Assembly (NCBI GenBank): GCA_003165595.1
Contig: PLWQ01000007.1
Span: 18,108-82,107 of the forward strand
DNA length: 64,000 bases
Reading direction: 5' to 3'
Source: Fibrobacterota bacterium
GTDB lineage: Bacteria > Fibrobacterota > Chitinivibrionia > Chitinivibrionales > FEN-1185
Translations under genes and position numbers: made by a program
Part shown: positions 10,831-21,300 of the stretch, piece after piece
Layout: every line of letters starts with the position of its first letter
Numbering within the stretch: position 1 is the stretch's first letter
Notes under the pieces: generated by a model
Told to the model about the DNA's origin: nothing
What the model saw: only the letters and a program-made list of their open reading frames with translations
Databases searched by the model: none

Positions 10831-12414
10831 ATGAAAACCTACTTTCAGATAGTTCTCGTTCTGCTGTTGCTCGGCTTCACCGTCATGTTCAATTTCGGGC
10901 TTGTTGACATCCGCATCGATGAACTCAATTACCTCCTCGGCAAAATCGCGAATATGCAGGATGTGTCGAATTCCCTCGGCATTGTGGGCAAGTACGAACT
11001 CATCAAACGCCGCATGCAATACGGCGAGGAAAGCAATTCTTCCTACGAGCTCGAAGCAAAGGTGCAGGCGCTCACCTCCGGCGAGCGAACGCCCGACAAG
11101 GGGGACGAGTGGAAGAAGAAATTGTACACTGCGCCCGTGCGCATCACTCTCAACGTCATCCGTCTTTTTCTCGGCAAGGAGATCGTGAGCCTCAAGGCCG
11201 AAGACAAGATTCTCAACATCCTGGAAATCGGCTATTTCTGGGAGAGAAACAGGAAATACGTGGAGGCGATCAAGGTGTACGATGAGGTGCTGTCGCAGAA
11301 TGTTCAGCCCGAGATCAAGGCCGCCGTGATGATTCACAAGGCGTTCTGCCATTCCATGCTCAGCGAATACGATATTTCCAAGCGAACCTACGAGCGCGTG
11401 ATTAGCGTGTATCCGAACACAGAAGCCGGGGTGATCAGCTGGAAATTGCTTGACTTCATAGAATCGATGGAAAAACAGCGCGCCCAGCTCGAACAGCAGA
11501 AATCGTCGTATTTCGAAAAGGCCAGACAGTTCTATCTTCTGATGGACTATCGCAACTCAATTAAGTATTTCTCGATTTTCATGCAGGAAAAACCGCCGGA
11601 TTCCCTGTTGTACCAGGCGCAGTACTACAAGGGAAGATCGCACGAAGAAGTGGGCGAAAGCGAAGAGGCCATGGCCGAATATCAAAAGGTGATCCGTGGC
11701 GACAAGTCGCGCGAATGGGCCAAGCAGGCCAACCGCCGTATGCTCATGATGGGCGAGTTCTACGAACAAAAGAAGCAGATATCCGACGAGGCCAAGCGGC
11801 AGCTGGCGCTCTACCAGGACCAGAGCTTCATTAACAAAGTGGAGCAGTACGCCAGCATGGTCTCGGAGAGCAGCCTCAGGAAGGAACTGATGGCCGGCTC
11901 GGCGCAGAACAAGGAGGGGAAAACCGTGCGCGCCGCCGCAGACGACAGCCTGCTCAACGTCATCAACAAGATCGGCAGCCTCGATCTCACCGGAGAAAAG
12001 GAGGCCAAGCGCCAGGAGGAACTCCAGAAACTGCGAGACGAGCTTGTACAGACCGGCAGGCTGTCGGCGCAGGACGTAAAGGAACTGGAGCGCAGGAAAG
12101 ACCTCGAGGACAATCCCTTCCGTCGCCCCAGCGTGCTCAAGGAGACCATCGATGAGAACTCCACCCAGCTCAAATACATTTACAACCGGAAACTGCGCCA
12201 GGGCATAAAACTGTCCGGCAAGATGGTGGTAGAGATTTCAATCCGGCCCGACGGCGGTATCAGGAACGCCGTCGTTCTGAAATCGACCATGGGAGACAAG
12301 ACATTCGAAGACGATATTGTCAAGCAGATCAGGGGATGGAAATTCAAGTCGGTATCGGACAGCCTGGGGGATTTGACGGTGAATTATCCGTTTGAGTTTA
12401 CGCAGGAAGAGTAG
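10831..12414 (+). CDS. TPR protein with TonB/AgmX-type C-terminal domain
   Basis: A 527-residue protein anchored by one N-terminal membrane helix (IVLVLLLLGFTVMFNFG). TPR-like helices follow (about 125-330: YFWERNRKYVEAIKVYDEV, FYLLMDYRNSIKYFSIF), then a charged coiled coil (about 390-430). The C-terminus (about 440-525) is a TonB-fold domain, as in AgmX/PglI proteins (KMVVEISIRPDGGIRNAVVL, FEDDIVKQIRGWKF). The domain is expected in the periplasm, reaching for outer-membrane partners. No ExbB/ExbD gene is beside it; the only such genes in the window are at 49-52 kb. It follows the GGDEF gene by 45 bp in the same direction. Confidence 0.8.
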   Translation: MKTYFQIVLVLLLLGFTVMFNFGLVDIRIDELNYLLGKIANMQDVSNSLGIVGKYELIKRRMQYGEESNSSYELEAKVQALTSGERTPDKGDEWKKKLYTAPVRITLNVIRLFLGKEIVSLKAEDKILNILEIGYFWERNRKYVEAIKVYDEVLSQNVQPEIKAAVMIHKAFCHSMLSEYDISKRTYERVISVYPNTEAGVISWKLLDFIESMEKQRAQLEQQKSSYFEKARQFYLLMDYRNSIKYFSIFMQEKPPDSLLYQAQYYKGRSHEEVGESEEAMAEYQKVIRGDKSREWAKQANRRMLMMGEFYEQKKQISDEAKRQLALYQDQSFINKVEQYASMVSESSLRKELMAGSAQNKEGKTVRAAADDSLLNVINKIGSLDLTGEKEAKRQEELQKLRDELVQTGRLSAQDVKELERRKDLEDNPFRRPSVLKETIDENSTQLKYIYNRKLRQGIKLSGKMVVEISIRPDGGIRNAVVLKSTMGDKTFEDDIVKQIRGWKFKSVSDSLGDLTVNYPFEFTQEE

Positions 12415-12468
12415 CGGCCGGGCATTTCGTGATGTTTGTTGCCCGGGAAGGATGTGGGCGTTTCCCTT

Positions 12469-12500
12469 TTGTAGAGGTGCACGATCACGCGCCTCTACAA
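12469..12500. terminator. Hairpin between convergent genes
   Basis: A 12-bp stem (TTGTAGAGGTGC against GCGCCTCTACAA, one G-U pair) with an 8-nt loop, followed by GCTTTTCC on the plus strand and preceded by CCCTTTT. It lies between the ends of the plus-strand TPR/TonB gene and the minus-strand kinase gene, so it may end transcription from either side. Confidence 0.55.
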
Positions 12501-12582
12501 GCTTTTCCATTTTCCTGATCTTGAATTAGTTCATTCCCATTCTGCTGGCCACCAACGCCGGAAATTTGAAATCGTCCACCTG

Positions 12583-14628
12583 CTATTTAGCAATCGCCAA
12601 TTCATTCAATTTCTTCACCGCCTCCTTGAATCGCGGGCTTCCTGAATTGTTCATGTAGCATCGCTTCACATTCAGCCAATAGTTGATGGCGGTCGTCCGG
12701 TTGTCAGGCGTCGATTCGTCCCTGTATACCTCGTTGCTGGCGACAGCCGTGAAATACTGCGCGTCGTTACGCACCTCGAGGATGCTGCGGTACTTGCTGG
12801 GTTTGGTGAGCGCGGTCTGGAAGTTCTCGATGGCGTCCTTGTTGCGTCCCATGCGCTGGTACATCTCGCCCGTGAGCAGGAAGTACTCGGCGTCGTCCAG
12901 TTTGTTGTTGAGGAGGTTCTCCTTTGCGGCCCGCAGCTTATCGGACTGGATGAGCGCGTCCACGAGCAGCAGCCACGCCTTGTCGTGCTGGGGAGAAGAG
13001 GCCGGAACGTTTTCAAGCGCGAGTTGTGCGTCGTCAATTGCGCCTTTGGCGAGCGCGGATTGACCGATGGACACGAAATCGTCGGAACCATATTTTTTTT
13101 TGAGATTCTCCAGGGGGGAGCCGCTTGAAACCGGTTCTTTTTCGTGCACGGCCGGCTGGCGCGTCCGCTGCTGGGCCTGCGAGACAGTGCGGCCCGATGC
13201 CTGCCTGGCATTTCTGGCGCTTGCCCTCGGCGTCTCCGGCTGTTCCATCTGCGGCCGGGCTTCGGCTTGGGGAGCCTGCTGCGGCTGCACGGCCGAAAGC
13301 GGTTGCAACTGCTGCTGTTGCGCTGCCGGAGTCTGGGCCGGTGCGGCGGCCGGGGCGGGAGCAGGTTGCTGCGCCGGTGTTGAGACGGCGTGGTCGGCAG
13401 GAGCTGGTTTGGGGCCGGTGACGAGAAAGAGGGTTACGGCGGCGGCAATCACGATCGCGGCTGCAGCAGGCAAAACCACTTTGAGCGAAAGCCATGCCGG
13501 CTTGCGCGCCTTTGTTTCCGAGGAAACGCTTGACGGGTTCGCAAGGTACGCCTTGAGCACGGCTTCCGGCGAATCCGAGGTGAGGGCCTTGTGCGCGGAT
13601 TCAAGTTCGTCAAGCAAGGCCGACGCGCTAGCGTACCGGTTTTCCTTGTCGAGCTGGAGGCATTTCTGCGAGATTTTCGCGATCCCCTGAGGAACTGAGA
13701 AGTCGAACTCCTCGAATTTCCTGTACTCGTTCATGATCTTTTTTTTCATCAGGTTTGTGATGGTCTCCTGAGGAAAAGTCTTTGTCCCTGTGATCATCTC
13801 GTACAGGATCGCGCCGAAAGCGTAGATGTCGGCCCGGCAGTCGATGTCGACGCCGTCCATTTGCTCGGGCGAGAGGTACTGCATGGTGCCCACGATGTTG
13901 CCCTCAACCGTGTGCAGGCTCGCCTCAGTAGGGCGCGCAATGCCGAAATCCATGAGACGGAGATCGCCGTGCTTGGAAATCATGATGTTGGCCGGCTTGA
14001 GATCCCGGTGAATGATGCCGTGGTAGGTCTTGCCGTACAGCAGGAAGTCCTGGTTATGCGCATACGACAGGGCGCGCGCCACAAAAATGGCGATGGCAGT
14101 ACATACCGACGGAGGCAGCTTGCCGGTGCGGCCGATCATGCTTTCGAGCGAGACGCCGTCGATAAGCTCCATTTCGAGGAAAGGCAGGCCGTTCCAGTCT
14201 CCCACACTGTAAATCTCGACGATGTTGGGATGCCGTAGCTTCGCCGTGATCTTCGCTTCGGTCTCGAACCGGTTCCTGAGATCGCCTTGCTGTGTGGGAA
14301 TAAGAATCTTGACTGCCCGGAAGACCTCAAGCTTGTCGTTCCAGATTTTGTACACCCGTGCCATGCCGCCCGAGCCCAGCATACCCACGATGGTGCCGGA
14401 ACCGAGCTGCACCGGTTCGTTGCCGCTCGGCAGGTCGGTTTGCGCATCGACCTGCTTGTTCTTGCCGCCGTACGGATTTGTCGCGCCTATCTGGGTTGCA
14501 TCGACGCGGGCCTTGGTGTCGAGGGTGTGAAAGCCGGTGCCCGCGCCTGATCCTTCGACAAATGTCTTATCGAAGGACGGCTGCTCTTTCGGCTGCCGGG
14601 GATCTTGCGGATTGATCGACGTGTTCAT
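12583..14628 (-). CDS. Transmembrane Ser/Thr protein kinase
   Basis: A 681-residue Hanks-type kinase. The cytoplasmic domain has the glycine loop (GMLGSGGMARVYK), the VKIL lysine, catalytic HRDLKPAN, the LMDFGIA Mg-binding motif and the SPEQMDG activation segment. One membrane helix follows (VVLPAAAAIVIAAAVTLFLV), then a Gln/Pro/Ala-rich spacer and C-terminal TPR-like helices (about 540-680), presumably periplasmic. ATG 14628 is favoured over 14673, whose extra residues overlap repeat DNA. It stands with the PEGA gene next to tssK. In other bacteria kinases of this kind (PpkA) switch type VI secretion on by phosphorylating an FHA protein, so a control role is plausible but inferred. Confidence 0.9.
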   Translation of the reverse strand: MNTSINPQDPRQPKEQPSFDKTFVEGSGAGTGFHTLDTKARVDATQIGATNPYGGKNKQVDAQTDLPSGNEPVQLGSGTIVGMLGSGGMARVYKIWNDKLEVFRAVKILIPTQQGDLRNRFETEAKITAKLRHPNIVEIYSVGDWNGLPFLEMELIDGVSLESMIGRTGKLPPSVCTAIAIFVARALSYAHNQDFLLYGKTYHGIIHRDLKPANIMISKHGDLRLMDFGIARPTEASLHTVEGNIVGTMQYLSPEQMDGVDIDCRADIYAFGAILYEMITGTKTFPQETITNLMKKKIMNEYRKFEEFDFSVPQGIAKISQKCLQLDKENRYASASALLDELESAHKALTSDSPEAVLKAYLANPSSVSSETKARKPAWLSLKVVLPAAAAIVIAAAVTLFLVTGPKPAPADHAVSTPAQQPAPAPAAAPAQTPAAQQQQLQPLSAVQPQQAPQAEARPQMEQPETPRASARNARQASGRTVSQAQQRTRQPAVHEKEPVSSGSPLENLKKKYGSDDFVSIGQSALAKGAIDDAQLALENVPASSPQHDKAWLLLVDALIQSDKLRAAKENLLNNKLDDAEYFLLTGEMYQRMGRNKDAIENFQTALTKPSKYRSILEVRNDAQYFTAVASNEVYRDESTPDNRTTAINYWLNVKRCYMNNSGSPRFKEAVKKLNELAIAK

Positions 14629-14665
14629 GGGATTCTGTCTAGTTGAAACTTGCTTCTTCGCCCGA

Positions 14666-14763
14666 GACCTCACCCCTTCCCCTCTCCCACAAGGAGAGGG
14701 GTTCCCGAGAATGCTTTCATCTTCCCCTTCTCCCCGTGGGAGTAGGGGATAGGGGATGAGGTC
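14666..14763. repeat. Palindromic repeat, 98 bp
   Basis: The ends are inverted repeats: GACCTCACCCCTTCCCCTCT on the left matches, with a few mismatches, the complement of GGGGATAGGGGATGAGGTC on the right. A small hairpin (CCCCTCTCC / GGAGAGGGG) sits in the left arm. The same wording recurs at 57982-58004. It resembles REP-type dispersed palindromes. It occupies most of the gap between the kinase gene and the PEGA gene. Confidence 0.7.
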
Positions 14764-14790
14764 ACAACGAAACCACCCGAGTCTTCCTTG

Positions 14791-15489
14791 TCAGAAAAAC
14801 GCTACGATTTCAAACCCTATCACGCAGAGGCTCCCGGCCACAACTCCTATGATCTGGCCGTTTCTGGAACCGTTGCTTGGAGATTTGAAATTCTGGTCAA
14901 GGCTTTCGACCATGGTCAAAACCAGCCCGCCGATTGCTCCGGCGCCGAACGCCAGGCGCAAAAGTGCCTTGTTGTCAAGCGCGTTCTTCTTGGGCAGCGT
15001 CTTGTTAAGCAACACGGTCTCGCCTTTGGGCACCACGATGTCGTCGACCACTTTGTCGTATGATTTGTTCTCATGCTTTATTTCGAGCCTGTATTTCCCT
15101 GGAATGATGAAGTCGTTGGTTACCGGCGTTTTGCCGAGCGAGGTGAGCACGTAGACGTCCGCGCCCTCGGGGTCGGAATTGACCTTGAGCGAGCCGTAGC
15201 GCGACTTGATTGTTTTCTCCACCATAGTTAGTTCGCCGGCCTGGATAAAGACATCTTCGACCGTGCTGGTGTGCTGCACAGGATCAACCAACTTGAGCGA
15301 ATACCTGCCGGCCTTGAGCTTCTTGTCCAGGATGGGGGAGTCGCCGATGTACTTGTCGTCGAGCCATACCTCGATGCCGTCGGGGTCTGTCTTTACCGTG
15401 AGTGAGCCGTCGGCGTCTCCAAACGCAGCGGTCCGCAGGACGATGAACACTGCGGCAGAGGCCAAGGCGAAGCATTTTTGCAATCTCAT
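14791..15489 (-). CDS. Membrane-anchored PEGA-domain protein
   Basis: 232 residues with a signal peptide or anchor (ALASAAVFIVLRTAAFG) and two PEGA domains in tandem (about 29-95, GSLTVKTDPDGIEVWLDDKY; about 97-165, GSLKVNSDPEGADVYVL). The C-terminus has two hydrophobic segments (about 180-197 and 213-230). PEGA domains are small extracytoplasmic beta modules often found with Ser/Thr kinases or on cell-surface proteins. A perfect AAGGAG box precedes the ATG at 15489, so the longer frame to 15564 is rejected. The kinase gene lies downstream in the same direction and tssK is divergent, 290 bp away, so this protein may work with either. Confidence 0.83.
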   Translation of the reverse strand: MRLQKCFALASAAVFIVLRTAAFGDADGSLTVKTDPDGIEVWLDDKYIGDSPILDKKLKAGRYSLKLVDPVQHTSTVEDVFIQAGELTMVEKTIKSRYGSLKVNSDPEGADVYVLTSLGKTPVTNDFIIPGKYRLEIKHENKSYDKVVDDIVVPKGETVLLNKTLPKKNALDNKALLRLAFGAGAIGGLVLTMVESLDQNFKSPSNGSRNGQIIGVVAGSLCVIGFEIVAFF

Positions 15490-15779
15490 GGTATCTCCTT
15501 GCTTGCACTGTTTTACCCGGCGCCCGTCTTTTTCCCAGGAAAAGCTTTTCAGGAGAAAGGGCACGGGTTTATTTTATGATGTCTTGGGCGCCATGCGCGA
15601 TTCTGCAACATCGGCTTCGCGCGGGCCGATTCAACCGGGGCCAAACACATGTCGTTCTGCGAACATCGGTTTCCCGGAGGCGCAATTGTTAAAAATACAA
15701 TACGTTACGGGGCAAAACCAAAGCAAACGTTACCTCGCTTGCGCGGCAACAGAACCCTGCATCACGAAAAGAGGTCCCT

Positions 15780-17132
15780 GTGCTAGGAAACAGTAAGGTC
15801 ATTTGGAAAGAGGGAATGTTTTTGCAGCCGCACCACTTTCAGCAGGCGGAGCGGTATCTGCTTAATTCATTTCACGCGGCGCTGCTTTCGCATTCGCCCC
15901 ATTGGTACGGTATCACCGAACTCGAAATTGACAAAGACGCAATCTCCAATGGCCTCTTCTCGGTGACCCGGTGCAGCGGCATGCTTCCCGACGGCGTGGC
16001 GTTCTCCATGCCCAAAGAAGATCCGCCGCCTGCCGCCCGTTCGTTTACCGACCACTTTTCCCACGATCAGCAATCGCTCGACGTGTACCTTGCCCTGCCG
16101 CTGGTTGCGGAAGGCAAGGCGAACGTGGTATCGGCCTCCCTGGAAGGACAGGCGGCAGCGCGATTCCGTTCGCGCACGGTAACGGTCGGCGACGAGGTGC
16201 TCGGCATGCAACGCAAGGAAATAGACGTAGGCGCTTACAACTTTGTCCTCCTGTTTGCCGACGAGTCCCTCGACAATCATGCGTCATTCCAGGTGGGAAA
16301 GCTCGCAAGGAACCAGAGCGGCTCGGTGGAACTCGTGCCCTCGTTCGTACCGCCGCTGCTTTCCATCGGCGCATCGCCGTATATGCTTTCGGTGCTTCGC
16401 TCACTGCTCGAACTGCTGCTTGCCAAAATCACTTCGTTGTCCCAGGGAAGAAAACAGGTAGAAGGCGGATTCGCCGAATTCACCGGGGGGGAGGAGACTC
16501 CGTTCCGGCTGCTGCAGACCCTCAACACCTTCACGCCGCTGCTCACGCATTTTCACTCGTTCCCCAGCGTCCATCCCTACGATGTCTTTTGCCTGCTCAC
16601 GCAGTTTGCCGGCGCGTTGTGCACGTTCTCTTCGGAGGTGTCGATACGAAACCTGCCGCGCTACGACCATGCGAACCTGTCGGCCACGTTTACCGCTCTT
16701 GTCAAGATCATCCGGACTGTGCTCGAAGCGGACATCCAGGCCGGTTGCGTGCCGGTGCCCATAGAGCAGATAAACCAGGCCACGTTCGTGTGCAAAATCC
16801 CGGACGAAAAGCTGCTGAGCGTGGCCAAATTTTTCCTGGGCGTTTCGGCCAAGGTGCAGGAAAAGGAACTCGTTGTAGGAGCGTTGCAGCGCATCAAGAT
16901 GTGCTCACGCAACCGGCTCGACCTGCTCATTTCGTCGGCAATGCCGGGCCTGCCGCTCAAACACACCCTGCACCCGCCGCAGGGGCTTTCCACCAAGCCC
17001 GGGTTCGTCTACTTCAGCCTCGACCAGCAGGGAGACTTCTGGAACCAGATCAAGGCCGCGGGGAATATCGCGTTTTATTTTCCGAACAATTATCCGGAAT
17101 TGAAGATGGAGATGCTGGCTCTAAAAGAATAA
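15780..17132 (+). CDS. tssK: Type VI secretion baseplate protein TssK
   Basis: 450 residues, the normal length for TssK, with the family's N-terminal signature VIWKEGMFLQPHHFQQ at residues 7-22. TssK trimers link the T6SS baseplate to the TssJLM membrane complex by contacting TssL and TssM. GTG at 15780 is the start, supported by AGAGG upstream and by the signature falling right after it. tssL follows but is separated by a 466-bp stretch of hairpins, unlike the tight spacing of most tssKL pairs. Its divergent neighbour is the PEGA gene. Confidence 0.93.
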   Translation: MLGNSKVIWKEGMFLQPHHFQQAERYLLNSFHAALLSHSPHWYGITELEIDKDAISNGLFSVTRCSGMLPDGVAFSMPKEDPPPAARSFTDHFSHDQQSLDVYLALPLVAEGKANVVSASLEGQAAARFRSRTVTVGDEVLGMQRKEIDVGAYNFVLLFADESLDNHASFQVGKLARNQSGSVELVPSFVPPLLSIGASPYMLSVLRSLLELLLAKITSLSQGRKQVEGGFAEFTGGEETPFRLLQTLNTFTPLLTHFHSFPSVHPYDVFCLLTQFAGALCTFSSEVSIRNLPRYDHANLSATFTALVKIIRTVLEADIQAGCVPVPIEQINQATFVCKIPDEKLLSVAKFFLGVSAKVQEKELVVGALQRIKMCSRNRLDLLISSAMPGLPLKHTLHPPQGLSTKPGFVYFSLDQQGDFWNQIKAAGNIAFYFPNNYPELKMEMLALKE

Positions 17133-17403
17133 ACATTAAGTGACAAATGCGATTTTGGTGGGGAAGTTTCCCCCTGGCTTCAGCCCGGCGTACCGCCGGT
17201 CTTCCGCCACCCCCTCCCGGGTGCACCCCTTGAGAGAGTAGTTGAAGGTTTCAACCTTCGGTTGGGGGGCACCCACGAGGAGTCGTTGGCAAGAAAAGGA
17301 TTTCAGAGGAATTGCAAGGTCGGCAATTTGTTGCCAGAGAAAACAGAGCCGATTAGGCTTGGTTTCTACAGCCACGGCAGCGGCATACCGCAGAGAAGGC
17401 GTT

Positions 17404-17555
17404 GCGGAAACACGACACTCGCGTTGCGCAATCGACGCGAATCGTGCGTGTTTCCGCTGGAAAGGGTGTGGGCGCAGATCGCCGCCGCACCTTTCGACTC
17501 CGCTCAGGGTGCGGCGGAAGCTGCGCCCCAGGGGAAACCGCGTAGCGGTGTCCCC
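17404..17555. repeat. Cluster of three hairpins between tssK and tssL
   Basis: The 17133-17598 gap holds no convincing gene. It contains three strong inverted repeats in a row: GCGGAAACACG / CGTGTTTCCGC (17404-17457, 11 bp perfect); GGGCGCAG plus GCCGCCGCACC / GGTGCGGCGG plus CTGCGCCC (17470-17528); and GGGG-ACCGC / GCGGT-CCCC (17531-17555). The second loop carries TTTCGACTCCGCTCAGGG, a wording I know from dispersed repeats in environmental genomes. The array could attenuate tssLM transcription or be a repeat insertion. Confidence 0.65.
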
Positions 17556-17598
17556 ACAAGAAACAGAATGGTTTTTTAGAAAAAGGAATCTTGCAATT

Positions 17599-18345
17599 AT
17601 GGGAAATTCATTCGTAGAAACCATGGCCGGCCAGACCATGAACCTCGATGTCACCAAGACGCTCGGGGTCAAGCGGGACGTGAGCGCTCTGTGCACCGAC
17701 CTGTTCCTCATCATTATTCGCATGCGTGAAGCGGAAGACCTGGGAGATCCCGCGGCGCTGCGCAAGCTGATTACCTATTATATCAGCCTGTTCGAGAAAA
17801 ACTGCAAGGCCATCGGCATGGACCAGGATTCCATTGTGGAGGCAAAATATGCCATGATCGCGCTCATGGACGAGACCGTTCTCAGCGTTCCGGGCGCGTG
17901 CCGGGATTACTGGATTTCGCGGCCCATGCAGCTCGACTATTTCGGCGACAACATTGCGGGACAGGAATTCTACGAGAAGCTGCAGAAGATGCTGTTGCAG
18001 CCCGAGAACAAGAAACACGTGCTCGAAGTGTTCTTCCTGTGTCTGGCGCTCGGGTTCGAGGGCAAGTACAAGATGTTCAACGGAGAGGAACGCATCGCGA
18101 TCATGGAAGACCTGGGGCGCAAGCTTCGCAGAACCAGGATCCGCGCATCTTCCGATTTGTCGCCCCACGGCAAACGGCCCGAATCGTCCGGGGAAAAAAA
18201 GGCCGGGACATTCTTTTTCCCGCTGTGGCTGTCGGGCGCGATCGCGGCGGCAGCGGTCGTTGTCTGCTGGATCGCACTGTTTATCACAAACGGTTCCTCG
18301 GCACGGGACCTTCTTTCATCCATCCAATCCCTATCGGCGCAGTAA
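17599..18345 (+). CDS. tssL: Type VI secretion protein TssL (DotU family)
   Basis: 248 residues: an N-terminal cytoplasmic DotU/IcmH helical domain (LCTDLFLIIIRMREAEDLGD, YAMIALMDETVLSVPG, FYEKLQKMLLQPE, LCLALGFEGKYKM) and one C-terminal membrane helix (about 205-231). TssL anchors the T6SS trans-envelope complex with TssM and recruits TssK. It is the short form with no peptidoglycan-binding domain. The ATG at 17599 has an AAAAAGGAA box 11 nt ahead; the open frame back to 17242 runs through hairpin repeats and is not counted as coding. tssM begins 6 bp after the stop. Confidence 0.92.
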   Translation: MGNSFVETMAGQTMNLDVTKTLGVKRDVSALCTDLFLIIIRMREAEDLGDPAALRKLITYYISLFEKNCKAIGMDQDSIVEAKYAMIALMDETVLSVPGACRDYWISRPMQLDYFGDNIAGQEFYEKLQKMLLQPENKKHVLEVFFLCLALGFEGKYKMFNGEERIAIMEDLGRKLRRTRIRASSDLSPHGKRPESSGEKKAGTFFFPLWLSGAIAAAAVVVCWIALFITNGSSARDLLSSIQSLSAQ

Positions 18346-18351
18346 CCAACC

Positions 18352-21300
18352 ATGAAAAAACTTCCCGTCTGGATCATTGTCGTCTGGTGTGTGCTTGCTT
18401 TGTGCGGCGTGCTCGCGACTGTCGTTGGCGCACTTGTGAAGCTCCCCTCGGTTCTTGGGTGGCTGCCCGGCGTGGTGCTGCTTGCCGGCGATGCGGTCTG
18501 GATCGCGCTCAAGCTCACCCTCGGAAGGCCCAGGAAGAAAACGCCGAATTTCTTTACCGGGAACCAGACCGTGCTGGCGCGGATCTCCCGGGAGACAAAT
18601 GAAGCGGTGAACCGCTATCTGGGGGCGGTACTCCGCAAAGGCCTGATGAAGAAAAGCGCACTGTACGAACGGCCGTGGTTTTTGCTGTGCGGCGCGGAAA
18701 AATCCGGTAAAACATCGCTTTTGCGCGGCGCGGGCCTCAATTTCCCGCTTCGCTACCCCTCGGAAAAAGACGGCATGGTGCTCGACGGCGCGGGGCAGAT
18801 CACCTGGTACTTTGCAAATGAGGCGGTGTGGATCGACACGCCCGGCGCGCTTATGCAGGATGACGGAAAAGACACCTGGCAGGCCCTGGTCACGTCCCTT
18901 TCGCATGTGAGGCCGGAAAGGCCGGTCGACGGCATCGCGCTTGTGGTGAGCGCGCAGGAAGTGCTCAACGCCGACGACCGCGGGATAAAGGAACTTGCGG
19001 CAACCCTTCGGAGGAGAATAGACGAGCTCATTGCGGCATGGGGAATCGAGTTTCCCGTCTACCTTGTGTTCAACCATTCCGACAAGATCCCGGGGTTCGG
19101 TGAATATTTCGGAGACCAGCTGGTACGGGCCCAGGATCAGATCTTCGGCGCGACGCTGTCCGCCGATCAGGACAAGATGCTGCCGAGGATGGCGTTCGCC
19201 CAGGAATTCACCTTGCTTTCAAAATCGCTCACCGATTTGCGCCTTGACAAACTATACAAGGAGAAGGATGAGTCGAAGAGGCGGATGATATGCCGGTTCG
19301 TCATCCACTTCGAGGGGATACAGGAAAAACTCGGCGCATTTGTCACCGAATTGTTCAAACCGAGCAATTACGAAGGCAAGCCGCTGTTCAGAGGGTTCTA
19401 CTTCACAAGCTGTATGGAAATTGCATCCGGTGAGTCGGCGAGCGCTCCGGAGCAGCGCTCCGACGCCGGCCAGACCATCGTGAACCACCCGCTTAACCCG
19501 CGCAGGATGCTTGCGCCGGAAGCGCCGCAGCAGAAGGCCGAAAAGAAAAACGAGGTGCACTCGGTTTTCGTGCTGCCGCTGTTCCGCGAACTCATGGTAC
19601 GCGGCAAAGAGCTTGTGACCACGACGCAGAAGCGCAACCGCCGCGAATATGTTCGGCATTACCTTATAACCGCGGCCGTCGCTGCTGCGGCGTGCATTGT
19701 CGCGGGGCTTATGGTGTGGGGCCAGAACACGTCGCGTGAACTGCTCCAAACGGTAAAGACCGACCTGTCGGCGGTGCCGGCCGGCGACGGCGGCATTCTC
19801 TCGCGGTATGCCTCGCTGGACGCCGCCGGGAAAGCGGTGGCGCGGCTGCAACAGTACGAAGACCACGGCGCGCCCGTGCTGTCGTGGCTGTTCGGCTTCT
19901 ACCAGGGCCGCGGTGCGCTCGACAGACTCAAAACCGCCTATTTCGCTAAAATCAACAATCTGTTGGTTGTCCCGAGCGTCAAGTATCTGGAGTATCAGCT
20001 CTGGGAGAAGGTGCAGGGGTACGGCGAGCTGGCCGGACAGGACTACGACAATCTCTACAACGTGCTCAAGGCTTACCTGTCAATTTCCGAAACCATGACC
20101 GGCCGCCAGAAAGACATCGACACCACCTTTTTGCGCGGGGTCCTGCTGGACGCGGTCAAACAGTCCCTGCTTTCGTCACAGAACGGCCAGGCGAGGCTGC
20201 CCCAGCAGATCGAGACGATACTCAGCGACAACATGGGAGTGTACCTGCTGTATCTCAAGCGGCAGGGCATTTCTCCCATCCAGGAAAACCAGCGGCTGGT
20301 GACGCTCGCGCGCACACGGCTGCGCCGTCTTCCCAGCGCGCAGGCGCTGTACGAGTCGGTGATCAACCGGCTCCACCAGGACGCTCCGTCCATTTCCCTC
20401 GACCAGATTCTGAGCCGCAAGGAGGAGGGGATCCTCAAAGCCGACAGGACAATCAGCGTTCTTTACACACAGGAAGGCTGGGAAAAATTCGTGTCGGACG
20501 CCATCGGCCGGGCGAGCAACGACCCGTTCAAGCTCGATTGGGTGATAGGCCTGTCGTCCGATCAGGTGCCCGAGGAGACGCTCGACAAAAAGAAACTCTA
20601 TGCCGACATGGTGGCCGCCTATCTCGCAGATTTTTCGTCGCAATGGCTCGGCTTTCTCTCTTCTGTGAAGATGGAGCCGTATGGCGATCTGGGCAGAAGC
20701 CAGCGCATACTCCAGAAACTCGTGGCGGAGAAATCCGAACTTGCCGTTCTCCTGTCCACCGTTTCCGACTACACGCTGCTCAAGAAGGAAAGCATGGCCG
20801 ACAAGGCCGGCGGGGCCGTGCTTGATGCCGCCTCCAAAGTGCCGGGCGCTCAGGGAATCGCGAAATCGGTGCAGAAGGCGGAAGGTGAGGCCAACAAGGC
20901 GGAAGGCGCGCTGTCGTCTTTTTCCCTCGGCCAGAAATCGCCGTTCGACGACCTCAATGCAACGTTTGATCCCCTGCGTTCGTTTTCGCGTTCCACCGGG
21001 GGCGCCTTGAGCGGTTACGAAGGATTCCGGGACAAGATTCAAACGCTTGCCGCCAAGATAGCGACCCTCGAAACGCAGGGCGAAGACAATGCGCCGTCCG
21101 TCTTTACCGGCAAGGACGACGATCCGCTTCTCAACTGCTGGAAATTCTCGCAAGCCGCGCTCTCCAACATGCCGGAGAATCTTTCCGCATCACTCAAGGG
21201 CATTCTTATGATGCCGGTCGACTACACCGCGGCTGCTGCATCGGCAGTCCTCACCAGGACGCTCACGGCGCGCTGGCATGCAGAAATTGTCAAGCCTTTC

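Noticed and set aside
14537..14752. Small plus-strand frame ending in a PSPLPQGEG-like string
   Set aside because: This string is the translation of the palindromic repeat at 14666-14763 and not a gene.
17242..17598. Longer N-terminus for TssL
   Set aside because: The extra 119 residues come from hairpin repeats, and ATG 17599 has its own ribosome-binding site directly before the conserved domain.
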